A stretch of 64,000 bases of DNA from Tetradesmus obliquus (GCA_030272155.1 CP126198.1:4030001-4094000); one strand, 5' to 3'. Numbered from the stretch's first letter, positions 24,023 through 37,082 are shown. Translations and numbers: made by a program. The notes: generated by a model not told the origin, from the sequence alone.

Positions 24023-25863
24023 TCAGCAGGCCGCTGGGAACTCGTCCTGCCGCAGCCGCTTGCTGCGCGCCCGCTCGCTGTTGAACAGCGCCATGTGCAC
24101 CGCGCACTGGATGTCCTCGGGGGTGACGCTGTCGTCCTCAATGCGCACCTGCGGGGGCGGCAGTGAGCGAGCGAGTGAGTGGGTGAGTGGGTACCCAGGC
24201 CATCTACAACTGGTGTGCAAGTTAAGGCTGGAGAGGGTGTGTGCACCAGGAGGTCAGTGCTGGCGTGGTGAGGTGTGGCAGCAGACTTAAGACAGCAGTA
24301 AGGAAGCCCAGTGCGGCTGTGTGCAGCTGGGGCAAGCTGGGGAGCAGTTGAGGCTGGGCTGCTGAGGCTCGGGCAGATGCATGCACCACGCAACACTGCT
24401 GTGTGGACACACAGAACCCAAGCAAAACCACCATCACCATATTTCATCAGCTGTCCGGTCACTGCATCCAGCATACCCTTCTCCAGACAACCCGCATTTG
24501 CTGTTGCTGGAGCCTGGCCGCACCTCGAAGACGTCGTGCACTGTGCCGTCCTTGGTGGTGGTGATGGCAGCCGTGCAGATCACCACCGGGAACGCGCGCA
24601 GCGCCCCCACCACGTCACTCAGCAGCCCCTTGCGGTCCCTGCAGTTGACCTTGACGAACAGGCAGCTCACACCCTGCTCTACAAGCACGCCACTGGCCTG
24701 CACACCCCCTTCAGGTGCCAGCGGCAGCGCAGCAGAACCGGTGTCGGAGAGTCCTGCAGTAGGATAGTCTGCGGGGGACAGCGGGCTGCCTGCTGCTGCT
24801 GCTGCCAGGCCCTGCTGCTGGTGGGACGCTGCTGCGATGGCTGTGACTGCTGCCGCCTGCTGCTTAAGCGTGCAGATCTCTGCCTCTTCAATCTGCAGCT
24901 TGGCCTGCATGGCTTTCAGCAGGTTAATGGTGTCAGATAACACCACATGCTTCGGCCGCCGCACGCTTGACGCGTCATTGCCGTATTTCGGGTCTGCTGG
25001 CGGCACGATGTCACTCAACTCGTCGATGAGCGAGTTGAGGCGGTCCCGCCGCTGCTTCTCAACAGTGCTGTGGCTGACCTGGCCACCCTTGCCGCCGCTG
25101 CTGCTGCTGCCGCCGCAGCCGTCCGCAAGGGAGGCAGTGCGCTGCAATGATGGCTTGCTGAGGCCGATGTGTGCAAAGTTGCGCTGCTGCTGCTGTTGAT
25201 GCTCGCGCAGTGAGCTGGCACGGGTTAGTGTGGCCGCCAGCTGCTGCTGCTGCTGCTGCTGCTGCTGGGTGCGTGCTGCAGTTGGCGCCTGGATGAACAG
25301 CACCTGAGGCAGCGCCTGCTGCTGCCCTGGCATGCCAGCTGCTGCTGTGGTGCCTCCTGCTGCTGCGCCTGGCCACTGGCCGAGTGTCAGAGGCAGGCTA
25401 TAGCCGGTGCCAGCACCTAGTATGCCCTGGACACCTGTAGCGGCCGGCTGCTGCACTGCAGCAAACGGCATGCTGACAGCAACACCATTGGCCGCTGCTG
25501 CTGCTGCTGCTGCTGCTGGCAGTAGGCCTGGTGCTGCCTGCATGGCTGCAGAGCTATTGCACGCCCCGCTGCCAGCTGCACCTGCTGCTGTCGTCTCCAG
25601 TACTGCCCCCGGGGCGGCTGCTGCTGCTCCTGCTGCTGCTGGTCCTGGCGATGCTAGACTAGGCACCTGCTGCTGAGCATCCGTCACTGCTGCAGTGACC
25701 GGCTCATCCTCTGCCTCCACTTTTATCTCCATGGCCTCAAGCTTTGGCAGTGTGGCTGAGATGTCCATCACGCAGCTGGCTGGCAGCTGTTGGCCCTCGC
25801 CTTCCAGTCCAGCCTGCTGCTGCTCCCAGTTGTTGTTAGCGCCAGCAGACCCCTGCAGGCCGC

Positions 25864-25894
<31 letters not shown>

Positions 25895-26125
25895 GCTGCT
25901 GAAGCTGCCAGTGCTGCCCATGTAGGGCGGCAAGCCCACCACTGGAGGGTCCATCTCTATGGACTCGCTGCCTTCGCTGTTGCTGGGCGAGTCGGTGTGC
26001 GGCTGCAGCTGCAGGCAGGGGAAGTCGGCTGCTGCGTCTGGCAGCTGCGGCACGGTGTCCGAGTAGCAGCCTGTGGTCTGCTGCTCCATGAAGACCAGGA
26101 AGTCATCCAACTGGAGTGATGACAT
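24023..26125 (-). CDS. bHLH transcription factor with ACT-like C-terminal domain
   Basis: Nuclear DNA-binding regulator by family. Two exons, 24524-26125 and 24023-24148, join in phase 0 (VFE/VRIEDD) and give 575 residues from the ATG at 26125 (MSSLQLDDFLVFMEQQ). An earlier in-frame ATG at 26419 would add 98 residues that look non-coding. The basic region near residue 352 reads HSTVEKQRRDRLNSLIDEL, with the His, Glu and Arg that contact E-box DNA. The loop contains DPKYGNDASSVRRPKHV and helix 2 SDTINLLKAMQAKL. The C-terminal 90 residues (VSCLFVKVNCRDRKGLLSDVVGAL...) fit an ACT-like fold, a common dimerisation module after plant bHLH domains. The N-terminal half is Ala/Gln/Pro-rich with acidic patches and may activate transcription. 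Target genes cannot be inferred. Confidence 0.88.
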
Positions 26126-27728
26126 TGGACAAGTGGGCGAGGCGAGGAGGCACAGCAGTGGTGAAGTTGAAAGCAGGCAGCAAGGATGGGGGGGAGCAGC
26201 GCTGGTTGGTGGCATGTGAGGGGTAATGTCATTGGGGTTGCAAGGCTGAGCAAGAACACTGCTGAAGTAGCTGGCAGCACTCATGGCAATGTTGCAGGTT
26301 GCCTCTGCTGCTGCTGTGCGGCTGCCAATGGCTTCAGCGTGTACATTGGACGTGCGACAGGCGTCAAAGTTGGCTGCACACGGCTTGTGGGTCTCAAACT
26401 GTCCCCTGATTCGCGGCAAACCCCAGTACGGGAATACAGGCCCTAGGGACTGTAGGTCGCACCTCGCGATCCGTGAGCGTAAGGTCGTACGTATGAAACG
26501 CAGGATCCGCGTCCTGTGCCCTCGTTGCTGCCATGGTCATGGTCCAAGACCTTGCTGGACCGGCTTCTTGCACCAGTGCCTGTCTGCAAGTAGAGCACCA
26601 GAAGGTTACGATCATTAAAAAAAGGTTGGAGACAGCGTAAGTGGTGGCTCAGGGGGCCAGGGTGATCTGACCACCTGCCCACCCGCACTGCCTGCCCAGA
26701 CAATGGGCGAAAATGGGCGATGCGATGCAGCAGATGACCAAAAACAGCTTTCAACGTCACCAGCGATGCACACAAACACTCCTACAATGGTGACAGCCTT
26801 GATTGGCCTGGTGCGCTGAGCCTACCTTTCTTACTGCTGCTGCTGCTGCTGCTGCTGTGCTGAGCAAGACACTGCTGCTTCGAGTGCTTGACCTGGAGTG
26901 CGTGTGCGCTGGGCCGATGGCCTGTGCTGTCCTGCCTGCGAGCGCCCTGCCTCGCTTTGCCTTTACAGAGCACCCCTGACCCTCACACCCGCTATTGGAC
27001 AGTGTGGTTATGGTACAGGCGCAATGGCTGAGAGTAAAGTGATTGTCCCGTGCGCAGTGAGCACATGCCGGCCGAGCATGTGGGTACACCCCGATCACAT
27101 GGGCAACGCTCAACCCTACCGGAGGTAAACCCAGCTCTGCTTTGCGTGCCCTACAAAGCCTCACGATCGCTCCATTCAGCATAAACTCAACATTATAAAT
27201 GTTTGCTGCTTGCTGAAAGCAATGCAGCAGCGGTTGGCAGTGACCGCTCTGCAGTGCTCGCTTGTGCTAGCAACGGGTCAGGGCAACACAACCCACATCA
27301 TGATTGCGGCTCAGTTTGTATGGCCGCAAATACTGCAAAGGTGCGAAGACATAGCCAGACGGTCAAACTTTCAAACCTGTGAAGCAACCTGCCTCAAGGA
27401 CAGCTTCTGGTCATGTATTAAACTGCTTCTTTGCCAAGAATTGCAGGTAACACACATTGCAGTAACACAATGCAGCATATTGCGTCACTCACATGTTTAG
27501 AAGTGGTCCACCCAAAGGTCTGGTCATGCGAATTACCAACGCCCGCTCGCCCTGCTCAAAGTTCCAAGAAGCAAGCATAGCTCTTGATACTTGCACCAAA
27601 GTTTGTAAACTTACAGTTCACTGCCAAGGCTTGCTTACACAGCAAGCGCCATCCTCAAACATCAGCTCTCAACACACAGAACACTGCTGCACTCTCTCAG
27701 CAACTACGACACCACCCTGCACTCCCTC
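26126..27728. other. Intergenic between bHLH start and Lon stop
   Basis: It holds a short A run at 26617-26623 and CTG runs at about 26835-26855. No exon was recognised. It probably contains the bHLH promoter and 5' UTR and the Lon 3' UTR. Confidence 0.5.
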
Positions 27729-29025
27729 TCAGCTGCTGCTACCCTCCGCTTGTTGGCTGCTGCTGCTGCTGCTGCTGTCTGGGAAGGCCAGCGTGAAGAT
27801 CTGCTCATAGCTGTCAACAAAGTGAGGCGCGATGCCCGCCTTGAGGTCCTCGGGCACGTCCTCGTACTCGCGCCGGTTGCCCACAGGGAAGATCACGTCA
27901 GTGACGCCACTCCTGCAAGCACAAACACATGCGGCAGCGCCACAACGTGTTGGGTAACTGAGAGTTGAAATGCAACAACAAGGTGTTGCCCACAGGGAAG
28001 ATCACGTCAGTCACGCCGCTCCTGCAAGCACAGCCATGCGGCAGCGCCACAATGCGTTAGCTAAGATGGACCACAAAAATGATACAGGTCGCTGAGCAAG
28101 CGCAAGTTTTGAGACAGAGAATTGATGTGGCGGCAACATGCAGCCAGTTGCATACACATGACTGAGCCACAGGTGCCAACAGCCCCACCAGCAGGCTCCA
28201 CACAGCAAGGACCCACAGCACATCCTCGCTCCGTCTCAAATCACCCAACATGTGCTGTCCGCCATGCCCCGCAATGTTCTGGATGATACACGTGCACTGT
28301 GCCGCGCCTCTGCGTGTATAAACGGATCCCCCAAAAGCCCAAAGTGTACAGCTGGCGCACCCCACCTGCGTGCCGCCAGCATCTTCTCCTTCACAGCTGC
28401 ACACACGGGCCACATGCGCAACAGCCCGACCAGCAGCCTCCTTGCGAGCACTGCAATCACCCAGCACGCCACCACCTGTCAATCATGCACCACTCAACAC
28501 CCGCTATCCACCATGCCCCTGCACCCCACCAATGTGCCGCCAGCAGCCTCTCCTTCACGCAACACAAACTGTACTGATGACATGACACCTAAACACAATC
28601 GCAGCCGCAAACCACAAACGCTAAACCACCAGCAGCTCGTACAAGCCCCCAACATATCCAAAACCCACCTGCGTGCCGCCAGCAGCTTCTCCTTCACGCC
28701 GCCAATGGGCAGCACCTTGCCAGTCAGGCTGACCTCACCAGTCATTGCCAGCCCAGGGGCCACCGGCCGCCCCAGCGCAAGGCTCAGCAGCGACGTGATA
28801 ATCGTGCAGCCGGCTGACGGGCCATCTTTAGGCGTGGCGCCAGCTGGCACGTGCACATGCACGCTGGTCTTATCAAAGAAGCCGGCAGAAGAAGGGTCCC
28901 TGTTGTGTAGGAAGGCGCGCGCGTAGGTGTGCGCGATGCTGGCTGACTCGCGCATGACGTCGCCTAGCTGCCCAGTGGTGACCAGCCGGCCGCCGCTGCC
29001 CTTGCCGTCGCCGGAGCCCTGCGCC

Positions 29026-29059
<34 letters not shown>

Positions 29060-32000
29060 TAGCAGCAGCAGCAGCAGCAGCAATAGGCAAAAGCGGTCAG
29101 CGGGCTGCAGCGCATGGGCAGCAGCTGGTTACGCAACTACCTGCCAAGGGAACCCTCTGCAGCTTATATGCTGACGTGCACACGCACCGACAGCCATATG
29201 GATGCGTCATGCTTCTGCCACAGGAGAGGACAAGCACCGCAGCCCTTCCTCGCGTCGACGCAAGCAAGCATCTGAAAACGTGGTCCCAGCCTTCAAAACC
29301 TCCCCCACTCACATCGATGATGGGTGCCGCCTCCACGTACAGCGTGGCGCCCCCCATGGCTGTCCAGGCCAGCCCCATCACCACGCCAGCAGGCGTGGTG
29401 TCGTAGAACTTGTCCTGGGCGAAGGGAGGCAGCCCGACATACTCCTTCAGGTCACCGTCACCAATGCTGATGGGGTCACCCTTGTACACCACCTGCAGCG
29501 TGGTGCCGCTGCTGCTGCTGCTGCTCTCAGCAGCAGTGTCCGAGCTGCTGCTGCTGCTACTGCTATCAGCAGATGCCGCGCCTGCATCTGCTGCCTCTGC
29601 TTCCTGCCCCTGCTCTTGCTGCTGCTTGTCTGCCGCACTTGCGTCTGCATCTGCGTCTGCTGCTGCTGCTGCTGCTGCTGCTGGCGGCTCCAGAGCCACC
29701 AGCTTGGCGCCGCCCTGCACCAGCTTGAAGGCGGCCTTGCGGTAGATCTTCTCCAGGTGCTTCTTCAGGTTGCGCACACCAGCCTCCCTGGTGCGCAGCG
29801 GCCGAGGCAGCAGCAGGAGAAGCCAGGGGTGAGTGGGAGCGGCAGGCGCGTGCGCGTGTATGTGATTGGCTATCAGCCAGGCATACATTTGGATCAGGAA
29901 AAGGGCTGGACAATGTGCAGTCTGGCCTCACCACGTAGGGGCGCTGGATGCAGTATATGCACATGAATGTGGTGCATAGCTGCAGCAGGCAAACAGGCAG
30001 GCCCACCCTCGGACTCTGTTCCAACCCCACTTTCCCACCTGCAGTACTCGTCGATGAGGTTGTCCATGGCAGGGTCTGTCAGCGCCACTGCATCAGACGG
30101 CACGCCACTGTCAGTCAGCGCCTGAGGCTCCAGGTAGCGCCGCGCAATGGAGCGCTTCTCGTCTGCAGTGGCAGTGAGGTGAGGCAGTGAGAAGGGACAG
30201 TCAAGTGAGGCAGTTGAGGCAGTTGAGTGAAACAGGGGAGGGGCGCGATGGGAGCGCTTCTCATCTGCAGGGGGGCGGCAGTAGTAGGGTGGGGCAGCGG
30301 GGTGGCAGTCAAGGCAGAACGGGAGCAACAGGCGACGTCAGCAGCAGAAGCAGGGGCTGGTCAACATCAGCAGCGCAGACGAAGCAACTACAATAGTCAG
30401 CAAGTGACATATAGCATGGCTGTACGACAGAAGTCACAAGCAGCATATGCAGTCTTGAGGCAGGTTGCGTCAGCCGCGTCGCGTCAGTCCGCTGCATCGC
30501 GCACCCGATGTGTAGCCGCTCAGGCGGATGACCTCCATGCGGTCCAGCAGCGGGCCCGGGATGGTGTCCAGCACGTTGGCGGTGCACACGAACAGCACCT
30601 TGCTCAGGTCGATGGGCACGTCCAGGTAGTGGTCCAGGAAGCCGCTGTTCTGCTCAGGGTCCAGCAGCTCAAGGAGAGCACTAGCGGGGTCGCCTGCAGA
30701 GAGAGGGTGGGACAGCACAATAGGGTGAAACATATAAAAGTGTCACACTCAAAGTTTGAGTATGCAGCCAGACTTCTGCTCTGGGTCTAGCAGCTCAAGG
30801 AGAGCACTGTTGTGCTGTGGATGGCACGGCGTGCAGAGGTTTAGTGAGCATCATGTGCTTCGAAAGCCACGCTGCTTGTGCTGCTTCTAGGCCGGTTCAA
30901 CACCCTGTTGTGCTGGGCCCCTGCCGCGCCTCACCCGTGTGTCCTCGCCCCAGCTTGTCGATCTCGTCAATCACGGCACAGGTATAGTGTAGCAGCTAGT
31001 GTGCACGGGTGTAGTATAGCAGCAAGTGTGCAGCGTGCAGCAAGGCATAGCTTGTGCTGCTGCTAGGCAGTGTAAAAGCATGTGCTGCATTCCCTCAGCC
31101 CTGTGCCCGTGTGCCTTCTGCCCAAGCTGATGCCGCCTCACCCGTGTGCCCCCGGCCCAGCTTGTCGATCTCATCAATCAGCACCAGCGGGTTGCTGCTG
31201 CCGGTGCTCTTCAGGCACTGCACCATCTTGCCAGGCATGGCACCCACGTACGTGCGCCTACAGGTTTAAATGCACAGCATGCAGCAGCAGCAGCAGCGGC
31301 GGTGGGTGCAGTGCCATGGCGCAGCAGGCCATAATCGTTGAGCCACCGCCGTATCAGCAAGCTGGTCACATGCTGCCATTGTTGGCTGTGCGGCAACAAC
31401 AGGCGGAAGGATCTGTCACTTCGACAAGCTGATGGCGCCCTGCCTGCAAACCCTCCCATGCACCCGGCACATCACAACCAACTGCACAACCCAGCCAGCG
31501 CCCCACCTGTGTCCCTTGATCTCCGCCACATCGTACAGCCCTCCCACGCTGAAGCGGTAGTACTTGCGCCCCAGCGTGCGTGCGATGCTGCGCCCGATGC
31601 TGGTCTTGCCCACGCCAGGGGGGCCCACCAGGCACAGGATCTTGCCCTGCGCGCTGCCGCGCAGCCTGCTGACCGCGATGAACTCCAGGATGCGCGCCTT
31701 GACGTCCTGCAGGCCGAAATGATCCTCGTCCAGCACCTGGCAGGGGCGGGGAGGGCAAGGAAAGCATCTGGGATGAGGGACAGAGTGGTACTTCTTAGGA
31801 GGCGAAGGGAGGCAACATGCAGTGTGCAGCGCAGCAGGCAGCATGGCAGGCAGCACGCAGCAAGACACACATCGCTGGTCACCTGCAACTGAGCACAGTG
31901 GCGGCTTAAACATAAAACTGCAACGATAGCTTGGCAGGCATTGACATGCCATACGCTCTGCCTGCTGCGATTGCTGGTCGCTGCCTAACCACTGTCCTTG

Positions 32001-35000
32001 TTTCCACCTGCTGTGCTGCTGTCAGCCTACAGCTGCTCCTAGCCTGGCCGCACCTGCTGTGCGCGGCTGATGTCAAAGACCTCCTTGCTGCATTGCAAAG
32101 CAAGCTGTAATTCAGCTGGCTACAAATACCAGATATTAATTAGATAAGATCGACTGATTGACTTGGTCTGAAGGCATCACATGCACATCTGCCACACCTG
32201 CTGCGCGTGGGCGATGTCGAAGACCTCCTTGCTGTACTCGCCCCAGGGCAGGCTGGTGAGCCATTCCAGGTAGGTGCGCGTCACGTTGAACTCAGGGGAC
32301 ACCGGCTCCAGCCCACTCAGCTTGTCCAGCTCGTCAGACACCACCCTGCAGGCGGCAGCAGCAGCAGCAGCAGGGTGAGGGCGGACGCGGAGCGCAAGGC
32401 ACGGTGAGCAGTGAGGCACCAGAGCAAGTCATGCGTCAGCTGATGCAGCACGGAATTGTATGCAGGATGATGATGAGCTGGAATCAGCATTAAGAGGCGG
32501 GTTCAGCACACTCAGCCACCTCTTACTGCACTCACTTGCGCACTTCCTCGGGTGCCGCTGCCTTCTTGGGCTCCCACTTGGCCGTGAAGTTGCCTATGAG
32601 CGTGGCCTTGTCGTCCTTCTCCAGGCCCAGCTCGCGCTTGATGCTCTTGAGCTGCTCCATGAGGATCATGCGGCGCTGCTCCTTCATAATCTTGGCCTCG
32701 ACCTGGGCGTGGGTGAAGAACAGGGTCGTGGAAGGTAAGGTGAATTGTGTGTAAGAAGGCAGTATAATACAATGTGTGAAGCGAGAGACACATGGTGTAA
32801 GAAGGCAGCGAGAAGGTATCCTTACAAGCCAGCACAGGATACGGTTGCTGTAGTTGCCATAACGGACAAGCTGACCAATACTCAACAGCGAACAACAAAC
32901 CAGACACTATGCTCAACTGGGCTTGCTCAAGCAGTTGTGTGGTCCCGCAGCACTGCAGCTGCTGCCAGCAGCGTCCAAGCCGCACCTGCTCCCGTATGTC
33001 CTGCTGCAGCTTGCACAGCTCCACCTCCTTCTTCAGCAGCTCCAGCACCATCTTGGCACTGCAGAGGGAGGGGGGACAGGGGTAAATATGCATCATGACT
33101 TATACGTGCAGCAGCACAGTGCATGTGATTGGCATGAATGCCCATGCATCAGTGACGCCGCAGATCTCACATGCGAATACAACAATAGTAGCAAGCACAG
33201 CAACAAGCACACGAGGACGCACAAGACACGCTGCTGCCCGATGCTGCTGCGCGGCCTGCATGTCCTGCGCTGCAGCAGACGCGCGCTGCCACACACCCCT
33301 GCACAACCCCCTTCCCGCTCCAGGCCCCCCCTCCTCCCGCCCGCGCTCACCGTACAGGCACCACCAGCTGCTCCAGCACACGCTCCTACCCCTATACTAG
33401 CCCTAACCTAGCACCTTTACCCCCGGCCCTCCCCCGGCCCCCCCGACCCCCTTTCCCCCAGCTGGGCCTCACCGTGCAGGCACCGCCAGCTGCTCCAGCA
33501 CTCCCTGCAGCGTAACATCGTCCGCGCTGGTCAGGCTGGCGGCAGCGTCCACCAGCCGGCTCAGGTCGTTCAGGTCGATGCTGCCTGCGGTGCACACAGC
33601 AGGTGCAAAGGCATGTTCAACACCAAGAAGCAACAGCAGCAGAGCAACCTCCAGGGTGAGCACATCTCCAAGCAGCAACAGCTCAGTAGCATGTTAGCCG
33701 CCTAGCCCTAACCCCAAGGGTGACGCTCATGAGTGGCCCGCCCCGTCCCGCCGCGCTTTTCTGCCCCACTAGGGTTCAGGAGCTCTCCTGAATCCGGACC
33801 GGCCCTCCCGCCTGCCCCCGCACCCGTGAGGCTCATGAGCGTCCTGAACTGCTCTCCGTAGAGCGGGTTCATGTTGAGCAGGTCCTTCATGGTGTTGACC
33901 AGCTCCATGCTGGTGGCCTTGGTGATGTCGTCGTTCACGTACGACTCGTCACGCAGGTGGCTCACGGCAACGCGCAGCGGGTCAGAGGACAGCTGCGGGG
34001 GGAGAGGGCATCAGGCGAGCAGCGGATCAAATGATGGCAGTGGCAGGGAGATGAGGCACACATCTAGGAGGGATGCATGCACAGCACGTACGCTTGCGCT
34101 AGGCTGCAGCGTATGAAAGCATTGTAGTGGCACTGTGGCAGCTGCTGCTTGTTGTCAGCCGCTGCCAACTGCAGGCAGTGTGGCTGTGCGCACTGCTGGC
34201 GCACTTGCTGTCTTGTAAAGCATCCCCTCAACATTACACTGTGAGGCCGGCTGACATGCCTGACATGATTCAGCTGCTGCTGCTGTTTTATGCCCATCAA
34301 CCAGCACCACACTGTGAGACCGGCTGACATGCCTGCACTACAATGCCACAACAAAGGCATGAACGATGCTTGCTGCTACAGCTAGCATTGCCTCCACTGC
34401 TGCCTGCAGCTGCTGTCGCCTTCGCCACTGCTGCCACTGCTGCCTGCAGCTGCTGTCACCATCATCACTGCTGTCACCATCTGCTTTCACCGTCACCAGC
34501 TGCCTGCAGCTGCTGTCACCATCATCACTGCTGTCAGCAGCTGCCGCGCCTCACCACTGCCTCCCGCTTGAGCCTCCTGTGGCCCAGCAGCAGCAGCTGC
34601 GCAGAGTCGGTGCTGTCGCCCGGCAGGATGGTGTGCACCTGCGCAAAGGTGCCGACCTCATGCAGGTGATCCATGCCGCTGCTGCTGCTGCTGCTGCCCG
34701 CTGCTGCTGCTGCTTCACCATCGCCTGCTGCTGCCGGCTGGCCGTCCTGCTGCTTTGATGCTGCCTCCTCAGCCAGCGCCTTCTCTGACTTGCCCAGGAA
34801 GGCAGCCACATACGCCTGGCCGCTGCGATTCATTGTAAAAGCAGCAGTTTTGACGCACAGCAGCACACAGCAACAGACATGGATTTAGCATAGCACGTTG
34901 AAGCCCACCATCGCAGCGCAGGTACGCATGCTGTTAGCATCGCCCAGCATAGAGCGAGCTTCGTATCACCACACGCCAGAAACTGTGTTGTTCAGCTGCC

Positions 35001-36204
35001 CTGAATAGCACCCCGCATGGGCCACTACCACCCCTGCCGCCATGTGCCACGCTGGCTGGCTGCTGGCGCGCTGCAGGGCTGCCTGAAACTGTGCAGCCCA
35101 CCCGGTGCCCTGTGCTTCTGACTCTGCAGCACTGCACAGCAGCAGCGCCTGTCATTGCGCCTGTCATTGCGCCTGTCATGGCACACATGCTGTGCCTCTC
35201 ACCCTTGGCGGCGCTGCTCCTGCACCTCCTTGATGAGCTTCTCGTTGTTGTGCACCAGCACGGGCGTGTAGATGCCAGGGAACAGCGGCTTGCGCGACAG
35301 CTCCACCACAAACATCTGGCGGGTGTCCAGTGGGGCAGGCGCAGCCAAGGTGCAGGGTGAGGCGTGACGCGCAAGAGTGGTGCACACGCACACAGCGTGG
35401 GATCTGATGGATGCTGAAGGTTCTGACATATGTCAATGTTCAGCATTCTGCACCATGATCAGCCAGGCTGGCAGCAGGCACAGGGAAGGCCCGCATGCTG
35501 TCTGAGCTGACATTACCTGCTGCTGCTGTTGCTGCGTCTGATGTCACCAGGCACAGCAACAAACCATGCAACGATCACTGCAGGTGCTCCTGCTGCTGGT
35601 GCTCTTGCTGCTGAATCTGCTGCTGTTGCCGCTGTCTGCTGTCATGCACCAGGGCTGCATGCCAGCGCCGCACCTTGCGGTGCTTGTGCTCCGGTGAGTT
35701 GGGCATCAGCATGCCTGCAGCCTCATCCTTGCCGCCATCGCTGCCGCTGCCAGCTGCTGAGCTGCTGCTGTCGCCCTTCTTTGTCCAGCTGCAAGCAGAG
35801 ACATGTGAGGCCGTCAGATGCTGGGTGACTGTTTGTGCAAATGAACTGCTACTACACCTTGGTGCAGCTGCCACCTGGAATGCATAGAGCATGAACTGCA
35901 TCAAAGATCCTCAGACTGTATAGCTATGCATTACAAGGCACGTAGCCCGTGCCTGGTGCTGTTGCATGCGCATTGTGGTGGTGCTGCTTTTACTGCTGCT
36001 GCTACTGCTGCTGCTGCTGAATTGTACTTACGATGAAAATATCCCCTGTATAATGTTGCCATCCTTTTTTCCTTTGTCATCCTTTTCGTCTGACGAAAAA
36101 GACCTGCTGCTGAGGAATTGGGTAGTCTGGTGCACCCGCAAGCGACAGAGCACTGGCAGCAAGGACACTGCAGCCCTGCCACCCGGCCCCTGCAGCGCCA
36201 GCAT
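27729..36204 (-). CDS. LON1: Mitochondrial Lon protease
   Basis: ATP-dependent serine protease of the mitochondrial matrix. Exons in transcript order: 36032-36204, 35674-35788, 35203-35315, 34555-34822, 33824-33992, 33473-33584, 32986-33058, 32536-32702, 32198-32345, 31507-31736, 31142-31257, 30505-30693, 30039-30162, 29313-29787, 28669-29018 and 27729-27912. They splice in frame to 1,001 residues, close to family length. The first exon encodes a basic presequence with RSFSSDEK, a plausible processing site. The N domain includes [20 protein letters not shown]. Walker [10 protein letters not shown] has Lys at about 490 and Walker [10 protein letters not shown] ends near 555. The protease domain carries PKDGPSAG (Ser at about 892) and [10 protein letters not shown] (catalytic Lys at about 935). 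An insert of roughly 80 Ala/Asp/Gln/Ser-rich residues lies between the AAA and protease parts (29500-29690). Several introns hold exon relics. Confidence 0.95.
27985..28028 (-). repeat. Relic of the start of the last Lon exon
   Basis: The acceptor and codons for [12 protein letters not shown] at 27877-27916 are repeated here upstream. Confidence 0.75.
28361..28562 (-). repeat. Two relics of the catalytic-Lys exon end
   Basis: The stretch encoding [10 protein letters not shown] with its donor (28664-28700) recurs at 28361-28396 and 28525-28560. Both lie in the following intron and read KEKMLAARR and a shifted form. Confidence 0.78.
29030..29085. repeat. (CAG)n runs at a Lon acceptor
   Basis: AGCAG repeats (CTG on the gene strand) interrupted by ATT lie directly upstream of the acceptor of exon 28669-29018. 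Confidence 0.7.
30771..30811 (-). repeat. Relic of the start of Lon exon 30505-30693
   Basis: CTCTGGGTCTAGCAGCTCAA and following bases copy 30648-30684 ([11 protein letters not shown]). Confidence 0.75.
30928..30975 (-). repeat. Relic of the Walker B exon
   Basis: A copy of the 3' part of exon 31142-31257 encoding [14 protein letters not shown] with its donor. It keeps the Walker B acidic pair but has no usable upstream part. Confidence 0.8.
32051..32092 (-). repeat. Relic of the end of Lon exon 32198-32345
   Basis: The codons for KEVFDI..AQQ and the donor are repeated with a few substitutions. Confidence 0.75.
33346..33386 (-). repeat. Relic of the end of Lon exon 33473-33584
   Basis: The stretch encoding VLEQL.VP.R with a GTGAG donor is repeated here in the next intron. 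Confidence 0.75.
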
Positions 36205-37082
36205 GATCTTACAGTGCTTGTATCAAAGCAACCTTAAAGGAACGATCTAAACGAGGCTACAGTGCAGGCACCAACAATGTGCCTGCAAGAGCAGCTTCTG
36301 GACGAGGCCGATTACTGGTGCACGTCCACATCAAAAGTTGCACGCTAAACATAATACCAATCAAAAGCTTAGCATCACTTTTTGTTTGGCGAAACACCGG
36401 CAGGACGAAAGGTCGTAACCAGAACCAGGAAGTAACAGCAGCATGAGATGAGGACATGCAGCGGAGCAATCGCACAAGATGGCCTAAGGCACACAGTGAA
36501 GCTACGCACAGAGGGTGCTAATCATGGATCAACAACTTGAAACTGTTCGTGCAGGGTTGTGACCAGCTAGAGTATTGATGTGCCCAAGCTCAGGCTGTGA
36601 CAGGCTGTGAGAAGCTTCATCAACTGCAAACGCTGGTGGCCCACAATCATTTGGCAGCTGTACACAGATGAGCATAGTTGTACCTGGTGCAAGAAGCGTA
36701 TACTTGATCTAATAGGAACCGGATATGGATGCCTTCACTGTACACAAGACATATAGGACCTGCCAGGCTGCAGGCCCCTGTGTGGCCTGACAGTCTCTGT
36801 TTGGCACCATCCCAACTGCAACTACCTATCAGCGTGCAGTGCATCAGCATGGCCTTCGCAAGACATTAGTGCAGAATTTTCACGTCAGGGTCAACACGCT
36901 AAGCCAGGGGCTGCCCCAGTACGGCCAAACTGGCACATCATGCCTGGCTACACGTCAGGTAACCACCCCTCTACAGCTCAGCAGGCCTGTCACCATTCAA
37001 ATGCTCAGTTGCAGGGCCTGTTCACGAAGATAGATGACACTTATGTACACAATCACAGTACAAGGCGACCGTATAACCAGTA
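36205..37082. other. Spacer between Lon start and RNF32-like stop
   Basis: It should hold the Lon promoter and the RNF32-like 3' UTR. No repeat, exon or clear core promoter element was recognised. Confidence 0.45.

Noticed and set aside
26394..27182. Minus-strand frames upstream of the bHLH gene as extra 5' exons
   Set aside because: No consistent donor/acceptor chain to the bHLH start and no recognisable motif.
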